DNA from: Acidobacteriota bacterium
Lineage (GTDB): Bacteria; Acidobacteriota; Terriglobia; Bryobacterales; Bryobacteraceae
Assembly: GCA_026394095.1 (NCBI GenBank)
Contig: JAPKYY010000211.1
Span: 1-19,482, forward strand
DNA: 19,482 bases
Direction: 5' to 3'
Shown one piece after another: positions 1 to 8,407 of this stretch. The stretch's first letter is position 1. Every line of letters begins with the position of its first letter. Both the position numbers and the translations under genes were made by a program. The notes beneath the pieces are model-generated. The model was not told where the DNA came from, did no database searches, and saw nothing but the letters and a program-made list of their open reading frames with translations.

Positions 1-2994
1 CGTGAGCGGACTATCCCAAACTGTCAGTAGCTGCCGGGCTGCTTGCGGGTCGGCCTTGAAGCGAGCCAGGTTCTTGGCGTGCAGTTCGCTCAGAACCGTT
101 TTCTCTTCTGCTGTAGCTGGCCGGCTCAAGGCACGCTCAAAGGCCCAGTCGATTTGTTGACTCAGCGTCTTGCCACCTTCACTAAGCATCTTCTGCGCAA
201 AGACTCTGGAAGCCTCTACATAAGTAGGATCATTCAGCAGAACCAGAGCCTGCAGCGGAGTGTTCGAGTTGCTCCGGTTGACGGTGCACTCTTCCCGCGA
301 AGGCGCATCAAAGGTCATCAGGCTCGGATGCAAAAAGGTGCGCTGCCACTGTGTGTAAAGGCCACGGGCGTAAAGGTCCCGTCCCTTGCTTGCTGCATAA
401 TCGCGTTTGGGGAAGTTGAGCGAAGCAAGATAACCTTCAGGCTGATAGGGGCGAACACTCGGGCCGCCGAAGCGCTCCGTGAGCAGTCCGGCACTAGACA
501 AAGCAAGGTCATGCACAACTTCGGCATCCACCCTTACCCGAGCCTGACGCGCCAGCAGGCGATTCTCAGGGTCTTTCTCCAGAGCTTCCTTGGCAGGGAC
601 AGAGCTTTGACGGTAAGTCTGGCTCAGCACAATCGACCTGACCAGTCGGCGGCTATCCCAGTCGCTGCGAAACTCGCTGGCAAGATGATCGAGCAGATCA
701 AGGTTCACCGGGCTTTCCCCTTGTGAGCCAAAGTCGTCGAGCACCTTGGTAATACCGGTGCCAAAGAAGAGGCGCCACATCCGGTTCACCTGAACACGAG
801 CCGTGAGCGGATTGTCTTTCGAGACAATCCAGTTGGCAAGGTCAAGCCGTGTAGCGCGGCCACTGGTATTTAGCTTGCCGAATTTGACAGGGATGGCCGG
901 CTCAACAATCGGGCCTGTTTCATCGAGAAAGTTCCCGCGCGGAAGAATGCGCGTCTCTGCTGGCTCAACAGCTTCTGTTGCCAGCACCTTCGGGATAGCA
1001 GCATCGAGATAAAAGCGCTGCTGCTCCAGGCGAGCGATCTCGTCCAACCCACCTTCCATCCACAGTCGGTGCTGCGGCAGGGTCTTTGGGTCGATCTCGC
1101 CCTCTTTGCGTAGCGCCTTCACTACAGGCTCCGGCAGGCCACCAGGGTTCTTACCATCCTTATTGCGGGATCCAGTTGTGTCCGTGCCTTCAGGCCAGGA
1201 GTGCTGGCCACTCGTGAGAGCCACGCGGAAGCGGCCAATCACCGCCTTGCGCGTAATTGAGTCATGACGGATCTTCACCGTGATGGTGTCATTGCCGTTT
1301 GCAGTAAAGCCTTCTTTAAGTCGAAGCGCCAGAAAGGGATTCTTGTTTTCGCCATAGGTAAGCACGCCCCAGCCTGTATTGGGGTCGTTGTCGATGGCAG
1401 AAAGTGGCGGCTGTTCCCACGAAGGGTCAGAGATGTTCGAAGTCGCGCTGCTGAATGCGAGGGCCTTTTTACCGTGGAGCACTTCCACCTCCGTAACCAC
1501 AAGCCGGTCCCCACCACGTGAGATGCCGTTGCTGGGCAGCGTGTCGTCCTGCACCACCTCAAGGCCGAAGGCCGTGTAGGTGCCTGCTGCGGGCTTGAAG
1601 GTGACGGTGTAGGTTTCGTTGTCGGGGTTCAATCCGCTGGCCACAATGAGGCCGTTACCAGGGGCGCGGTATTGCCGCAAGATGCCGCCGACATAGGGCA
1701 TCATCTCGATCTCTTCTTCGTTGTAGATCTTGAGCGTGGCGCCGTTCTGTGAGGCGGCTGTAAGAGGGCGCTGGATCTTCCAGGCGAGCTTGCCCGCTTC
1801 GTAATCCGCGAGCAGTTGCTTCTGCCAGGCTTCGTCGGTGGCCTTGGGTGTGCTGGCCTTCTTGATTGCCTCGATCCGGGCAAGGATTGCGTCCATCTTC
1901 TGCTTCTGTTCGGGGCTGGGCAGAGGCATCACGCTACCCCAGGCCTTGCTGCCACGGTCCGGCACGAGGCCCGTTTCTTTGATGTCGGCAAAGAAGGCCT
2001 TCATCGCGTAGAAGTCTTTGGCCAGCAGCGGATCAAACTTGTGATCGTGGCATTCCGCGCAGCCGAGCGTCGCGCCAAGCCAGACGGCTGACACGGTACG
2101 CACGCGGTCCGCACCGTATTTGGCCAGATATTCCTTGGGCTGCAAGCCACCTTCAGCAGAAGTGCGATTGAGGCGGTTGAACGCAGCCGCAACCTTCTGA
2201 TCGGTGGTCGAGTTAGGCAACAGGTCACCGGCGAGTTGTTCGCGAGTGAAGACATCAAAGGGCTTGTTGTTCAGGTATGAGTTGAGGACGTAATCGCGAT
2301 AAGGCCACGAAGGATAAAGGTTATCGCCGTGAAAGCCGGAGGTGTCGGCGTAGCGCACGGCATCCAGCCAGTGCATGGTCATCTTCTCGGCATGGGCTTT
2401 GGAGGCAAGCAACCGGTCCACCAGCTTTTCATAAGCATTGGGCGTTTTGTCGGCTAAAAATTGGTTCACCTCTATCGGGGTGGGCGGCAGGCCAGTGAGG
2501 TCCAGCGTCACACGACGGATCAGCGTGCGCCGGTCTGCTTCAGGGGCCTGCTTGAGGCCAACCTGGTTAAGCCGCGCCTGCACAAAGCTGTCGATTGATT
2601 TGCCTTCAGGCTTGCGGATAGGCTCATAAGCCCAGTGGCCTTCGTAGACGGCACCTTCGGCCACCCATCGCCGGATCGTGTCCTTCTGTTTGTCTGTGAG
2701 TTCCTTATGCGCCGAAGGAGGAGGCATCAGCCGGGCAGGGTTCGCATGAAAAACACGGGCAATGATTTGAGACTGGTCGGGGTTGCCAGGGACGATCGGC
2801 GTCCGCCCGGCGCGATTAGCCTTGGTGGCTTCTTCCCGGATATCGAGGCGAAGGTTGGCCATCCGCGAACTCTGGTCCGGCCCGTGGCAACGAAAGCAAG
2901 TGTCGGCCATGATCGGTCGGATGTCACGGTTGAAACTGACCGGCGATTGTGCAAGTACAGGGGCAGAGAGAGCCAGAAATACGAAGAGCCTCAT
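1..2994 (-). CDS. PSCyt1-PSCyt2-PSD1 domain protein (secreted, cytochrome-c-like), 3' end beyond window
   Basis: The minus-strand frame is open from an ATG at 2994 to base 1 with no stop (998 codons). The first 15 residues are a hydrophobic signal peptide ending in VLAQ. A CxxCH haem-binding motif at residues 33-37 (CFRCHGPD) sits in a Planctomycete-type cytochrome C domain (PSCyt1, about 20-110). A PSCyt2/DUF1549 domain follows (about 135-345) with a second motif CAECHDHK at 312-319, then a linker/beta-rich region (about 435-600), then a PSD1/DUF1553 domain (about 710 to the edge) containing NPLTARVQVNRMW and NSNTPLQALVLLNDP. By comparison with the family only a few dozen C-terminal residues are missing. 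The family is secreted and its substrate is generally unknown; complex-polymer degradation or redox roles have been proposed. It lies 29 bases downstream of the phosphatase gene on the same strand and may be cotranscribed with it. The identity is clear, the function is not. Confidence 0.9.
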   Translation of the reverse strand, partial: MRLFVFLALSAPVLAQSPVSFNRDIRPIMADTCFRCHGPDQSSRMANLRLDIREEATKANRAGRTPIVPGNPDQSQIIARVFHANPARLMPPPSAHKELTDKQKDTIRRWVAEGAVYEGHWAYEPIRKPEGKSIDSFVQARLNQVGLKQAPEADRRTLIRRVTLDLTGLPPTPIEVNQFLADKTPNAYEKLVDRLLASKAHAEKMTMHWLDAVRYADTSGFHGDNLYPSWPYRDYVLNSYLNNKPFDVFTREQLAGDLLPNSTTDQKVAAAFNRLNRTSAEGGLQPKEYLAKYGADRVRTVSAVWLGATLGCAECHDHKFDPLLAKDFYAMKAFFADIKETGLVPDRGSKAWGSVMPLPSPEQKQKMDAILARIEAIKKASTPKATDEAWQKQLLADYEAGKLAWKIQRPLTAASQNGATLKIYNEEEIEMMPYVGGILRQYRAPGNGLIVASGLNPDNETYTVTFKPAAGTYTAFGLEVVQDDTLPSNGISRGGDRLVVTEVEVLHGKKALAFSSATSNISDPSWEQPPLSAIDNDPNTGWGVLTYGENKNPFLALRLKEGFTANGNDTITVKIRHDSITRKAVIGRFRVALTSGQHSWPEGTDTTGSRNKDGKNPGGLPEPVVKALRKEGEIDPKTLPQHRLWMEGGLDEIARLEQQRFYLDAAIPKVLATEAVEPAETRILPRGNFLDETGPIVEPAIPVKFGKLNTSGRATRLDLANWIVSKDNPLTARVQVNRMWRLFFGTGITKVLDDFGSQGESPVNLDLLDHLASEFRSDWDSRRLVRSIVLSQTYRQSSVPAKEALEKDPENRLLARQARVRVDAEVVHDLALSSAGLLTERFGGPSVRPYQPEGYLASLNFPKRDYAASKGRDLYARGLYTQWQRTFLHPSLMTFDAPSREECTVNRSNSNTPLQALVLLNDPTYVEASRVFAQKMLSEGGKTLSQQIDWAFERALSRPATAEEKTVLSELHAKNLARFKADPQAARQLLTVWDSPLT

Positions 2995-3023
2995 GCCCCC
3001 ATTCTATGTTTGTTGACGATAGT

Positions 3024-3788
3024 TTAGAGGCCGAGGTAACGGCGAACTTCGGGCTCCATCCCAGGGGCGCAGGCAACACCATTGCCCTCATAGATCGAAT
3101 CCTTGCCGTTGAGGGCAAAGAACTTCGCCCCCGCTTCGCGAAGAATACAGGTAGGCGCGCAAAGATCCCACGGGGCGACACTCGGTTCCATCCAGATTTC
3201 CATGCGGCCACTGGCCACCAACATGGCATCGTAAATTCCCCCAAAGACGCGCACACACCAGAAAGTCGATAGCCATTCAAGCAGCGGCAATCCAAAAGGT
3301 GGGTTCACCGCAGCAGTAAGCTTGTTGACGCAGATCACCGCCTGCTTGGGGCTGTCGATCGTGCTGGCCTTGATGGGCGTGCCATCCCAGAACGCGCCAT
3401 GGCCCTTGGCGGCATAATACATTTCACCCAGCATCGGCAGGTAGCAGATGCCTACAACCGGTTCGCCCTTCTCTTCGAGGCCAATCAGAATCGCCCAGAG
3501 GCGGTTGTTGCGTACAAAATCCCGCGTGCCGTCGATCGGGTCAATAATCCAGCGGCGGCCGCTGCTGCCCTCGCGGCTGGCGCCTTCCTCACCGAGAAAA
3601 CCATCTTCAGGAAAAGCCTGAGAGAGGATGCTGACGATCAGCCTTTCGCTCTCCTTATCGGCACGGGTCACAGGCGAATCGTCAGATTTGGTTTCGGCGA
3701 CAACGCCCTGGTTCAAAATGCGGATGCAGGCCTCACCCGCCTTACGGGCGGCTGATTGTGCAAAGAAAAGTTCACTTTCGTAGTTCAT
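3024..3788 (-). CDS. Inositol monophosphatase / histidinol-phosphatase family phosphatase
   Basis: The 254-residue product matches the Mg-dependent, lithium-sensitive phosphatase fold of the IMPase family, whose usual length is about 250-270. Visible motifs are the acidic GEEG at 66-69, the metal-binding signature WIIDPIDGTRDF at 80-91 (D83, D86, G87, T88), and the second signature PWDLCAPTCILREAG at 206-220 with D208. These supply the usual metal ligands. The Arg after DGT is more like histidinol-phosphate phosphatases (HisN type) than classical SuhB, but the substrate cannot be settled from sequence. The frame stays open upstream into the antisense of the next gene; I chose the ATG at 3788 because the conserved N-terminal helix starts there and the upstream extension has no family resemblance. 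It is divergent from the acyl-CoA synthetase with only 27 bases between the start codons. Confidence 0.9.
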   Translation of the reverse strand: MNYESELFFAQSAARKAGEACIRILNQGVVAETKSDDSPVTRADKESERLIVSILSQAFPEDGFLGEEGASREGSSGRRWIIDPIDGTRDFVRNNRLWAILIGLEEKGEPVVGICYLPMLGEMYYAAKGHGAFWDGTPIKASTIDSPKQAVICVNKLTAAVNPPFGLPLLEWLSTFWCVRVFGGIYDAMLVASGRMEIWMEPSVAPWDLCAPTCILREAGAKFFALNGKDSIYEGNGVACAPGMEPEVRRYLGL

Positions 3789-3815
3789 GCAAAACGGGAT
3801 GATAACATCGTCCAA
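3789..3815. promoter_or_regulatory. Short divergent intergenic region with possible extended -10
   Basis: Only 27 bases separate the divergent ATGs. On the plus strand a TGA spacer followed by TAACAT (3800-3808) resembles an extended -10 element. A start site 7-8 bases later would fall on or next to the ATG at 3816, which would give a leaderless transcript. No Shine-Dalgarno-like sequence precedes that ATG. No convincing -35 box is present. The call is inference from spacing and a weak hexamer match. Confidence 0.25.
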
Positions 3816-5567
3816 ATGAGTACGCGTACCGTATTTACAGCACTGGAAGAAGCAGCAGCCAGGTATGGTGATAGCACTGCCTTGATTCAACCCATGGGCG
3901 GCGGCAAAAACGCTACCTATTCGTGGAATCAATACAAGCAAATCGTTCAGGAAATTACCTGTGGATTGCGATCTCTGGGCATTGGGCGCGGCGACGTTGT
4001 TGCCATCCAGAGTGAGACGCGTGCAGAATTCTACTTCGTCGACATGGGCATTATCTCGAACGGCTCCACCGCAGCGGCAATGTACACCGTCTACCCGCAG
4101 GGCGAAGCAATTGCGAAACTGAACGCCTGCAAGGCGAAGCTGGCCTTTGTCGAAAACCCCAAAATGCTCGCCACACTCGCAGCAAGTCTGTCCGGGGCAG
4201 AGCCCATGGACATCCGCTGGGTACTGATGACGGGTAAAGCCGATGATGTCATGACCCTCGATGACTTGCGCGAATTGGGCCGCAAGGCAATGTCTGCCGA
4301 TCCACAACTCTTCTCGCGAATATATGTGGAAACAAAGCCAGAAGATTGCGCGATCATCTATCTGACTTCGGGCTCGACGGGCGAGCCAAAGATGGGCATG
4401 GTGACCCACCGCGCGATTGTCTCAAACGTAGCTGCAGCACCAGCCGTGCTGCCACTGGGCCCAACCGACATTACAATCGCCTTCCTGCCCAGCGCCCACA
4501 TTACCCAACGACTGGTCTTGCAGTTGATGCCTTTGGCCTTTGGCATGGTGATCTATTTCAGCGAAAGCTTGTCCAAGTTGCCAAAAGAAATTCAAAGCGT
4601 GCAGCCCACCTTCCTGCTGGCCCCACCGCGGCTCTGGGAGCGCATCTACACCAACGTGGTAACCGAGATGAAGAAAAAGCCGCCCCTCGTGCAAAAGCTC
4701 TTCCACGGCGGCCTCGGGCTGGCACTGAAAGCGATGGATTACAAGCGGGCAGACAAGTCCGTACCCTTCTGGGTAAGCACGCCCCTCGGTTTGGTAGACA
4801 AAGTGATCTTCAGCAAAGTGCGAGAGAAGCTCGGCGGCAAGATCAAGCTGGCCGTCTCGGGCTCAGCTCCATTGGGCAAAGATCTCGCGAATTTCTTTGG
4901 TGCAATTGGCGTCAATCTGATCGAAGGCTTTGGCTTGACCGAAGGCGGCGTGACCCACATCAACCCGGTGAAGAAGCCCATTGTAGGGTCGATCGGGAAA
5001 CTACTGCCAACCGTGGAATGCAAGCTGATGCCGGATGGGGAAATTGCCCTCAATGGCCCAACCTTGTTCAGTGGCTATTACAACGACCCTGAAGCCACAG
5101 CCAAGGTCTTTGCCGACGGCTGGTTATTGACCGGCGATATTGGTAGCGTGGATGCAGAGGGCTACTGGTACATCACCGGTCGCAAGAAAGAAGTACTGGT
5201 CGCATCCAATGGCAAGAAGATTTATCCAAACCGCATTGAAGGCATGTTCAAGGGAGAATCTTTGATCAGTCAGGTAGTCTTGGTTGGCGACAAGCGGTCC
5301 TTTGTGACTGCCTTGTTCAGCTTGAATCCAGCGGTGGCTGAGGCCGCGGCAGAGCCGGCAGAAGAAGTAATTCAGCGGCTGGTGAAAGAAGTCAATCGTA
5401 AGGTGGAGCCGCACGAGCAGATTCGCAAATTCAAGATTCTGCCCCGTGAACTTTCGATCGATCATGGCGAAGTGACCCCTACAATGAAGATCCGCAAGAG
5501 CATCGTGTTTGAACACTTTGCGGCTGAGATCAATGAAATGTATGCAGGCAAAGAGGAGATGAACTAG
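3816..5567 (+). CDS. AMP-forming long-chain acyl-CoA synthetase
   Basis: The 583-residue product is an ANL-superfamily adenylating enzyme that converts fatty acid, ATP and CoA to acyl-CoA, AMP and pyrophosphate. Motifs in order: phosphate-binding loop TSGSTGEPK at 184-192, GFGLTE at 371-376, TGD at 439-441 (ribose-binding Asp441), hinge GRKKE at 455-459, and a C-terminal catalytic Lys at 558 in GEVTPTMKIRKS. It belongs with the long-chain synthetases by its length and GRKKEVLVASNGKKI. The loop is slightly unusual: the Gly that normally follows PK is Met193, with Gly at 194. The ATG at 3816 begins a family-like N-terminus; earlier in-frame non-ATG starts would run back into the divergent phosphatase gene. 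It is first in a plus-strand unit with PPK2 and an old yellow enzyme. Acyl chain preference is not predictable here. Confidence 0.93.
   Translation: MSTRTVFTALEEAAARYGDSTALIQPMGGGKNATYSWNQYKQIVQEITCGLRSLGIGRGDVVAIQSETRAEFYFVDMGIISNGSTAAAMYTVYPQGEAIAKLNACKAKLAFVENPKMLATLAASLSGAEPMDIRWVLMTGKADDVMTLDDLRELGRKAMSADPQLFSRIYVETKPEDCAIIYLTSGSTGEPKMGMVTHRAIVSNVAAAPAVLPLGPTDITIAFLPSAHITQRLVLQLMPLAFGMVIYFSESLSKLPKEIQSVQPTFLLAPPRLWERIYTNVVTEMKKKPPLVQKLFHGGLGLALKAMDYKRADKSVPFWVSTPLGLVDKVIFSKVREKLGGKIKLAVSGSAPLGKDLANFFGAIGVNLIEGFGLTEGGVTHINPVKKPIVGSIGKLLPTVECKLMPDGEIALNGPTLFSGYYNDPEATAKVFADGWLLTGDIGSVDAEGYWYITGRKKEVLVASNGKKIYPNRIEGMFKGESLISQVVLVGDKRSFVTALFSLNPAVAEAAAEPAEEVIQRLVKEVNRKVEPHEQIRKFKILPRELSIDHGEVTPTMKIRKSIVFEHFAAEINEMYAGKEEMN
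5552..5558 (+). promoter_or_regulatory. Ribosome binding site for the PPK2 gene
   Basis: AGAGGAG lies inside the last codons of the acyl-CoA synthetase gene, 9 bases before the ATG at 5568. It supports that ATG, which directly abuts the TAG stop of the previous gene, and suggests translational coupling. Confidence 0.65.
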
Positions 5568-6380
5568 ATGGGTGAAATCAGTTCAGCGCTATTGGTGAAG
5601 CCAGGGTCAAAGCTGAAGCTTGCTGACATCGACCCGGAAGCAACGCCCGGTTGTGCCAGCAAAGAAGAAGGTCAGGCCAGACTTGAGAAAAACATCAACC
5701 GTTTGAGCGTCCTGCAGTATCTGCTCTATGCTGAAGGCCGAAGATCCGTCCTGGCCGTTCTGCAGGGGATTGACGCCGGCGGCAAGGACGGCACGATTCG
5801 CAAGGTCATGTCCGGGTTGAACCCGCAGGGTGTTGTCGTCACCAGCTTTAAGGCACCAGCCGGCGAAGAAAAGGATCACGATTACCTTTGGCGTGTACAC
5901 AAGGCAATGCCGCGCAAAGGGCAAATTGGAATCTTCAATCGCAGCCACTACGAGGACGTGCTGATTGTGCGCGTTCACAACATGGTGCCCAAAGAAGTTT
6001 GGAAGAAGCGTTACGAACAGATCAATCACTTTGAAGAGATGTTGCACGAGAGTGGAACAGAGATCCTCAAGTTCTTCCTCTACATTTCCAAAGATGAGCA
6101 GAAGAAGCGTTTCGAGGAGCGAATCTCAGACCCCGAGCGCAACTGGAAATTCAATATCGAAGACCTTGAAGAACGTAAGCATTGGGATGAGTACGTAGAA
6201 GCGTTCGAGGCCGCCCTTGAGAAGTGCAGCACAAGCTACGCTCCCTGGTATGTGATTCCGGCAAACCGCAAGTGGTACCGCAATCTGGCCGTTTCAGAGA
6301 TCCTTCTGGAAACCCTGGAAGGCATGGCGATGCAGTATCCGAAACCTACGGCCGATCTTGAAAAGATCACCTTTGAATAG
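5568..6380 (+). CDS. Polyphosphate kinase 2 family protein (polyphosphate:AMP/ADP phosphotransferase, class III-like)
   Basis: The 270-residue, single-domain product has the PPK2 fold. The Walker A loop is GIDAGGKDGT at 67-76 (Lys73), the Walker B region is IGIFNRSHYEDVL at 120-132, and the lid contains RNWKF at 191-195. The NRSHYED form and the N-terminal extension fit the short PPK2 subgroup annotated as polyphosphate:nucleotide phosphotransferase. Characterised class III members transfer phosphate from polyphosphate to both AMP and ADP; whether this one uses AMP, ADP or both is inference from class resemblance. It is cytoplasmic, with no signal peptide. Its ATG touches the stop of the acyl-CoA synthetase gene and its stop is 4 bases before the next ATG, so cotranscription is very likely. 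The context suggests AMP recycling for the upstream synthetase. Confidence 0.93.
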   Translation: MGEISSALLVKPGSKLKLADIDPEATPGCASKEEGQARLEKNINRLSVLQYLLYAEGRRSVLAVLQGIDAGGKDGTIRKVMSGLNPQGVVVTSFKAPAGEEKDHDYLWRVHKAMPRKGQIGIFNRSHYEDVLIVRVHNMVPKEVWKKRYEQINHFEEMLHESGTEILKFFLYISKDEQKKRFEERISDPERNWKFNIEDLEERKHWDEYVEAFEAALEKCSTSYAPWYVIPANRKWYRNLAVSEILLETLEGMAMQYPKPTADLEKITFE

Positions 6381-6384
6381 CCCA

Positions 6385-7443
6385 ATGGCCACCAACCTCT
6401 TCACCCCGCTGCGATTGCGTGGCGTGGAGTTTCGCAATCGTATCGGTGTTTCACCGATGTGTCAGTATTCCGCAATCGACGGCTTTGTCAACGACTGGCA
6501 TTTGCAGCATCTGGGCGCTCGTGCCGCTGGTGGCCCTGGGCTTGTGATTGTAGAGGCCACAGCAGTAAGTGCCGAGGTCCGTATCACCCACGGCTGCTCC
6601 GGGCTTTGGGACGACGCGCAAATCGAAGGGATGGCGCAAATTGCTGCCTTTGTGAAGTCGCAAGAGTGTGTAGCCGGGATACAGATCGGCCATGCGGGCC
6701 GCAAAGCAAGTGCGCAGTTGCCCTGGGAGGGCGGCGGCCCACTCAGTGTCGACCCTTGGCAGAGCGTTGCCCCCAGCGCAATCGCCTTTGACGACGGTTG
6801 GCATACACCACGAGAGTTGACCGTCGCAGAAATTCACGGGCTCACGCAGAGCTTTGCCGCTGCTGCCCGCCGCGCGCTAGCGGCAGGATTCCAGGTGATT
6901 GAGATTCATGGCGCGCACGGGTATTTGATGAACGAATTCCTCTCGCCATTGGTGAATCAGCGCACCGACGAGTATGGCGGGAGCTTTGAGAACCGGACGC
7001 GATTCCTGCGGGAAGTGATTGCGGCCGTCCGTAACGAATGGCCTGAAGACCTGCCTGTGTTTCTGCGGATATCGGCCTCTGATTGGGTAGAGGGTGGCTG
7101 GACAATAGACGACTCGGTGGAACTGGCGAAGATGGTAGGGCCACTTGGTGTCGACCTGATCGACTGTTCTTCGGGCGGCGCTGTAGCTTACGCAAAGATG
7201 CAGGTGGGGCCCGGCTATCAGGTACCCTTTGCCGAGGCTGTACGCAATCGCGGCGGCATTGCTACGGCAGCTGTCGGCATGATCACAGAGCCCCATCAGG
7301 CCGAGGCCATTCTCGCTGGCGGGCAGGCCGATCTGGTGCTGCTGGCTCGCGAGTTCTTGCGCAACCCCTATTGGCCGGTTCATGCAGCGCGCGCCCTGGG
7401 TGTCGAACCACGCATTCCAAACCAGTATTTACGGGCGCTTTAG
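6385..7443 (+). CDS. NADH:flavin oxidoreductase, old yellow enzyme family (YqjM/xenobiotic reductase type)
   Basis: The 352-residue product is an FMN-dependent ene-reductase of the class typified by YqjM and XenA. Diagnostic residues are present at expected positions: Cys26 and Tyr28 in SPMCQYS, substrate-binding H175 and H178 with Tyr180 in IEIHGAHGY, the family motif NQRTDEYGGSFENR at 191-204, and a C-terminal PNQYLR (345-350) resembling the inter-subunit arginine finger of the YqjM class. The family reduces activated C=C bonds with NAD(P)H; the natural substrate is unknown. I chose the ATG at 6385 because the protein then begins MATNLFTPLRLRG, typical of the family; an upstream non-ATG start would overlap the PPK2 gene. 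No clear Shine-Dalgarno is seen. Its 3' end overlaps the convergent acyl carrier protein gene by 15 bases. Confidence 0.94.
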   Translation: MATNLFTPLRLRGVEFRNRIGVSPMCQYSAIDGFVNDWHLQHLGARAAGGPGLVIVEATAVSAEVRITHGCSGLWDDAQIEGMAQIAAFVKSQECVAGIQIGHAGRKASAQLPWEGGGPLSVDPWQSVAPSAIAFDDGWHTPRELTVAEIHGLTQSFAAAARRALAAGFQVIEIHGAHGYLMNEFLSPLVNQRTDEYGGSFENRTRFLREVIAAVRNEWPEDLPVFLRISASDWVEGGWTIDDSVELAKMVGPLGVDLIDCSSGGAVAYAKMQVGPGYQVPFAEAVRNRGGIATAAVGMITEPHQAEAILAGGQADLVLLAREFLRNPYWPVHAARALGVEPRIPNQYLRAL

Positions 7444-7704
7444 CAGCTTTTCGATTCCCTCAACCATCTCGGGAATGCTCTTGATCTGACGGGCAGCCTC
7501 GTCCGGGATGTTGATGTCGAATTCGTTCTCCAGCGCGAAGAGGATGTTGATGCCGTCGAGGGAATCGAACTTGAGTTCCTCAAACGTAGCTTCACGCCCG
7601 ATCAAATCGGGGCTCATCTTCTGTGTGTCGGCGATCACCTTGATGACGCGATCGGTAAGGTCTAGTCCTCGATCAGCGTCTCGGACGGTTGGTTGGTCGT
7701 GCAT
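7429..7704 (-). CDS. Acyl carrier protein (stand-alone)
   Basis: The 91-residue product is a small acidic four-helix carrier domain. The phosphopantetheine attachment site is Ser48 in FDSLDGINILFALENEF, followed by the usual helix III motif INIPDEAA. The length is slightly above the usual 75-85 because of about 14 extra N-terminal residues. No alternative ATG or GTG allows a shorter complete domain, so the ATG at 7704 is the most likely start, placing 43 bases inside the deacetylase gene in another frame. The helix II motif is DSLDGIN rather than the DSLDTVE of canonical fatty-acid ACPs, so it may serve a specialised acyl transfer; no ketosynthase or fab gene is nearby. It is last in a minus-strand unit with an enolase-superfamily gene and a polysaccharide deacetylase. 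Confidence 0.88.
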   Translation of the reverse strand: MHDQPTVRDADRGLDLTDRVIKVIADTQKMSPDLIGREATFEELKFDSLDGINILFALENEFDINIPDEAARQIKSIPEMVEGIEKLLKRP

Positions 7705-8399
7705 AGCAACTCACTGATGGTCTCAAATTTATAGCCCTGTTTCTGAAGATAAGGCAAAGCCCAGGTTAGGGCATCGAGAGTGTTCTGAATATCGGGGTTG
7801 ATTTGCAGGCCTCGTCCATCATGCAGGCAGATGATTCCGCCCGGTCTGGCGCGGTCTGCAATTCGGCGGGCAACCTGGTCGGCAAGGTACTTCCAGTCAA
7901 GGCCAATGACAGTCCACATCACCCCCATCAAGTCGTGACGGGATTGCGCGGCCCCAAGCCCAAACCAGCGGCAACCGAAAGGGGCACGGAAGTACTTGGG
8001 GCGAAAGTACAGAACATCTTCAAAGGTCTGTTGAGCCGCTGCGATTTCGCGCTCAATGTAGTCTGCGCTTCGCAAGTAGAGCGGCTTGTGGCTATAGGTG
8101 TGATTGCCGATTTCGTGGCCACGGCAGAAGACTTCCTGTGCGACATCTGGCAGGCGGCGGACGTTGGCGCCGCACATAAAGAAGGTGGCGCGAACGCCAT
8201 AGCGATCCAGAAGATCAAGGAGTTCGATGGTGGATTCACTGGGGCCATCGTCAAAGGTGAGGGCGAGGGTCTTCCTGCGCGTGTCACCTTTATACACGCT
8301 TGGGGCCAGCCAGTCGCACCAGGGTGCGCGCACAGCGCAAGCCATACCGGCTGCGGCAATGGAAATGGGGGTAAGCGGATTACTAAGAAGCTCAACCAT
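7662..8399 (-). CDS. Polysaccharide deacetylase (NodB homology domain, carbohydrate esterase 4)
   Basis: The 245-residue product carries the NodB motifs in order: TFDDGP at 48-53 (catalytic base and metal Asp), HEIGNHTYSH at 95-104 (metal histidines 100 and 104), RAPFG at 138-142, and the C-terminal CLHDGRG at 191-197. These are the metal and catalytic residues of metal-dependent N- or O-deacetylases of sugar polymers. The N-terminus (about 8-32) is moderately hydrophobic and may be a weak signal or anchor, but it is not a classical signal peptide. I chose the ATG at 8399; a GTG at 8426 would add nine residues and overlap the upstream gene by 19 bases. It lies 8 bases after the enolase-superfamily gene and overlaps the ACP gene, so the three are probably one transcript. 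The substrate is unknown. Confidence 0.9.
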   Translation of the reverse strand: MVELLSNPLTPISIAAAGMACAVRAPWCDWLAPSVYKGDTRRKTLALTFDDGPSESTIELLDLLDRYGVRATFFMCGANVRRLPDVAQEVFCRGHEIGNHTYSHKPLYLRSADYIEREIAAAQQTFEDVLYFRPKYFRAPFGCRWFGLGAAQSRHDLMGVMWTVIGLDWKYLADQVARRIADRARPGGIICLHDGRGLQINPDIQNTLDALTWALPYLQKQGYKFETISELLCTTNQPSETLIED

Positions 8400-8407
8400 A
8401 CTGCGAT

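Noticed and set aside
43..726. Plus-strand open frame of 227 codons at the left end
   Set aside because: It is antisense to the PSD1 domain, whose motifs read clearly on the minus strand.
3789..4409. N-terminal extension of the phosphatase frame through the acyl-CoA synthetase region
   Set aside because: The extension is antisense to a well-supported gene, is Cys/His-rich with no family similarity, and the IMPase domain is complete from the ATG at 3788.
4346..5092. Plus-strand open frame of 248 codons inside the acyl-CoA synthetase gene
   Set aside because: It is an out-of-frame shadow, rich in Arg, and the synthetase motifs read through the whole interval.
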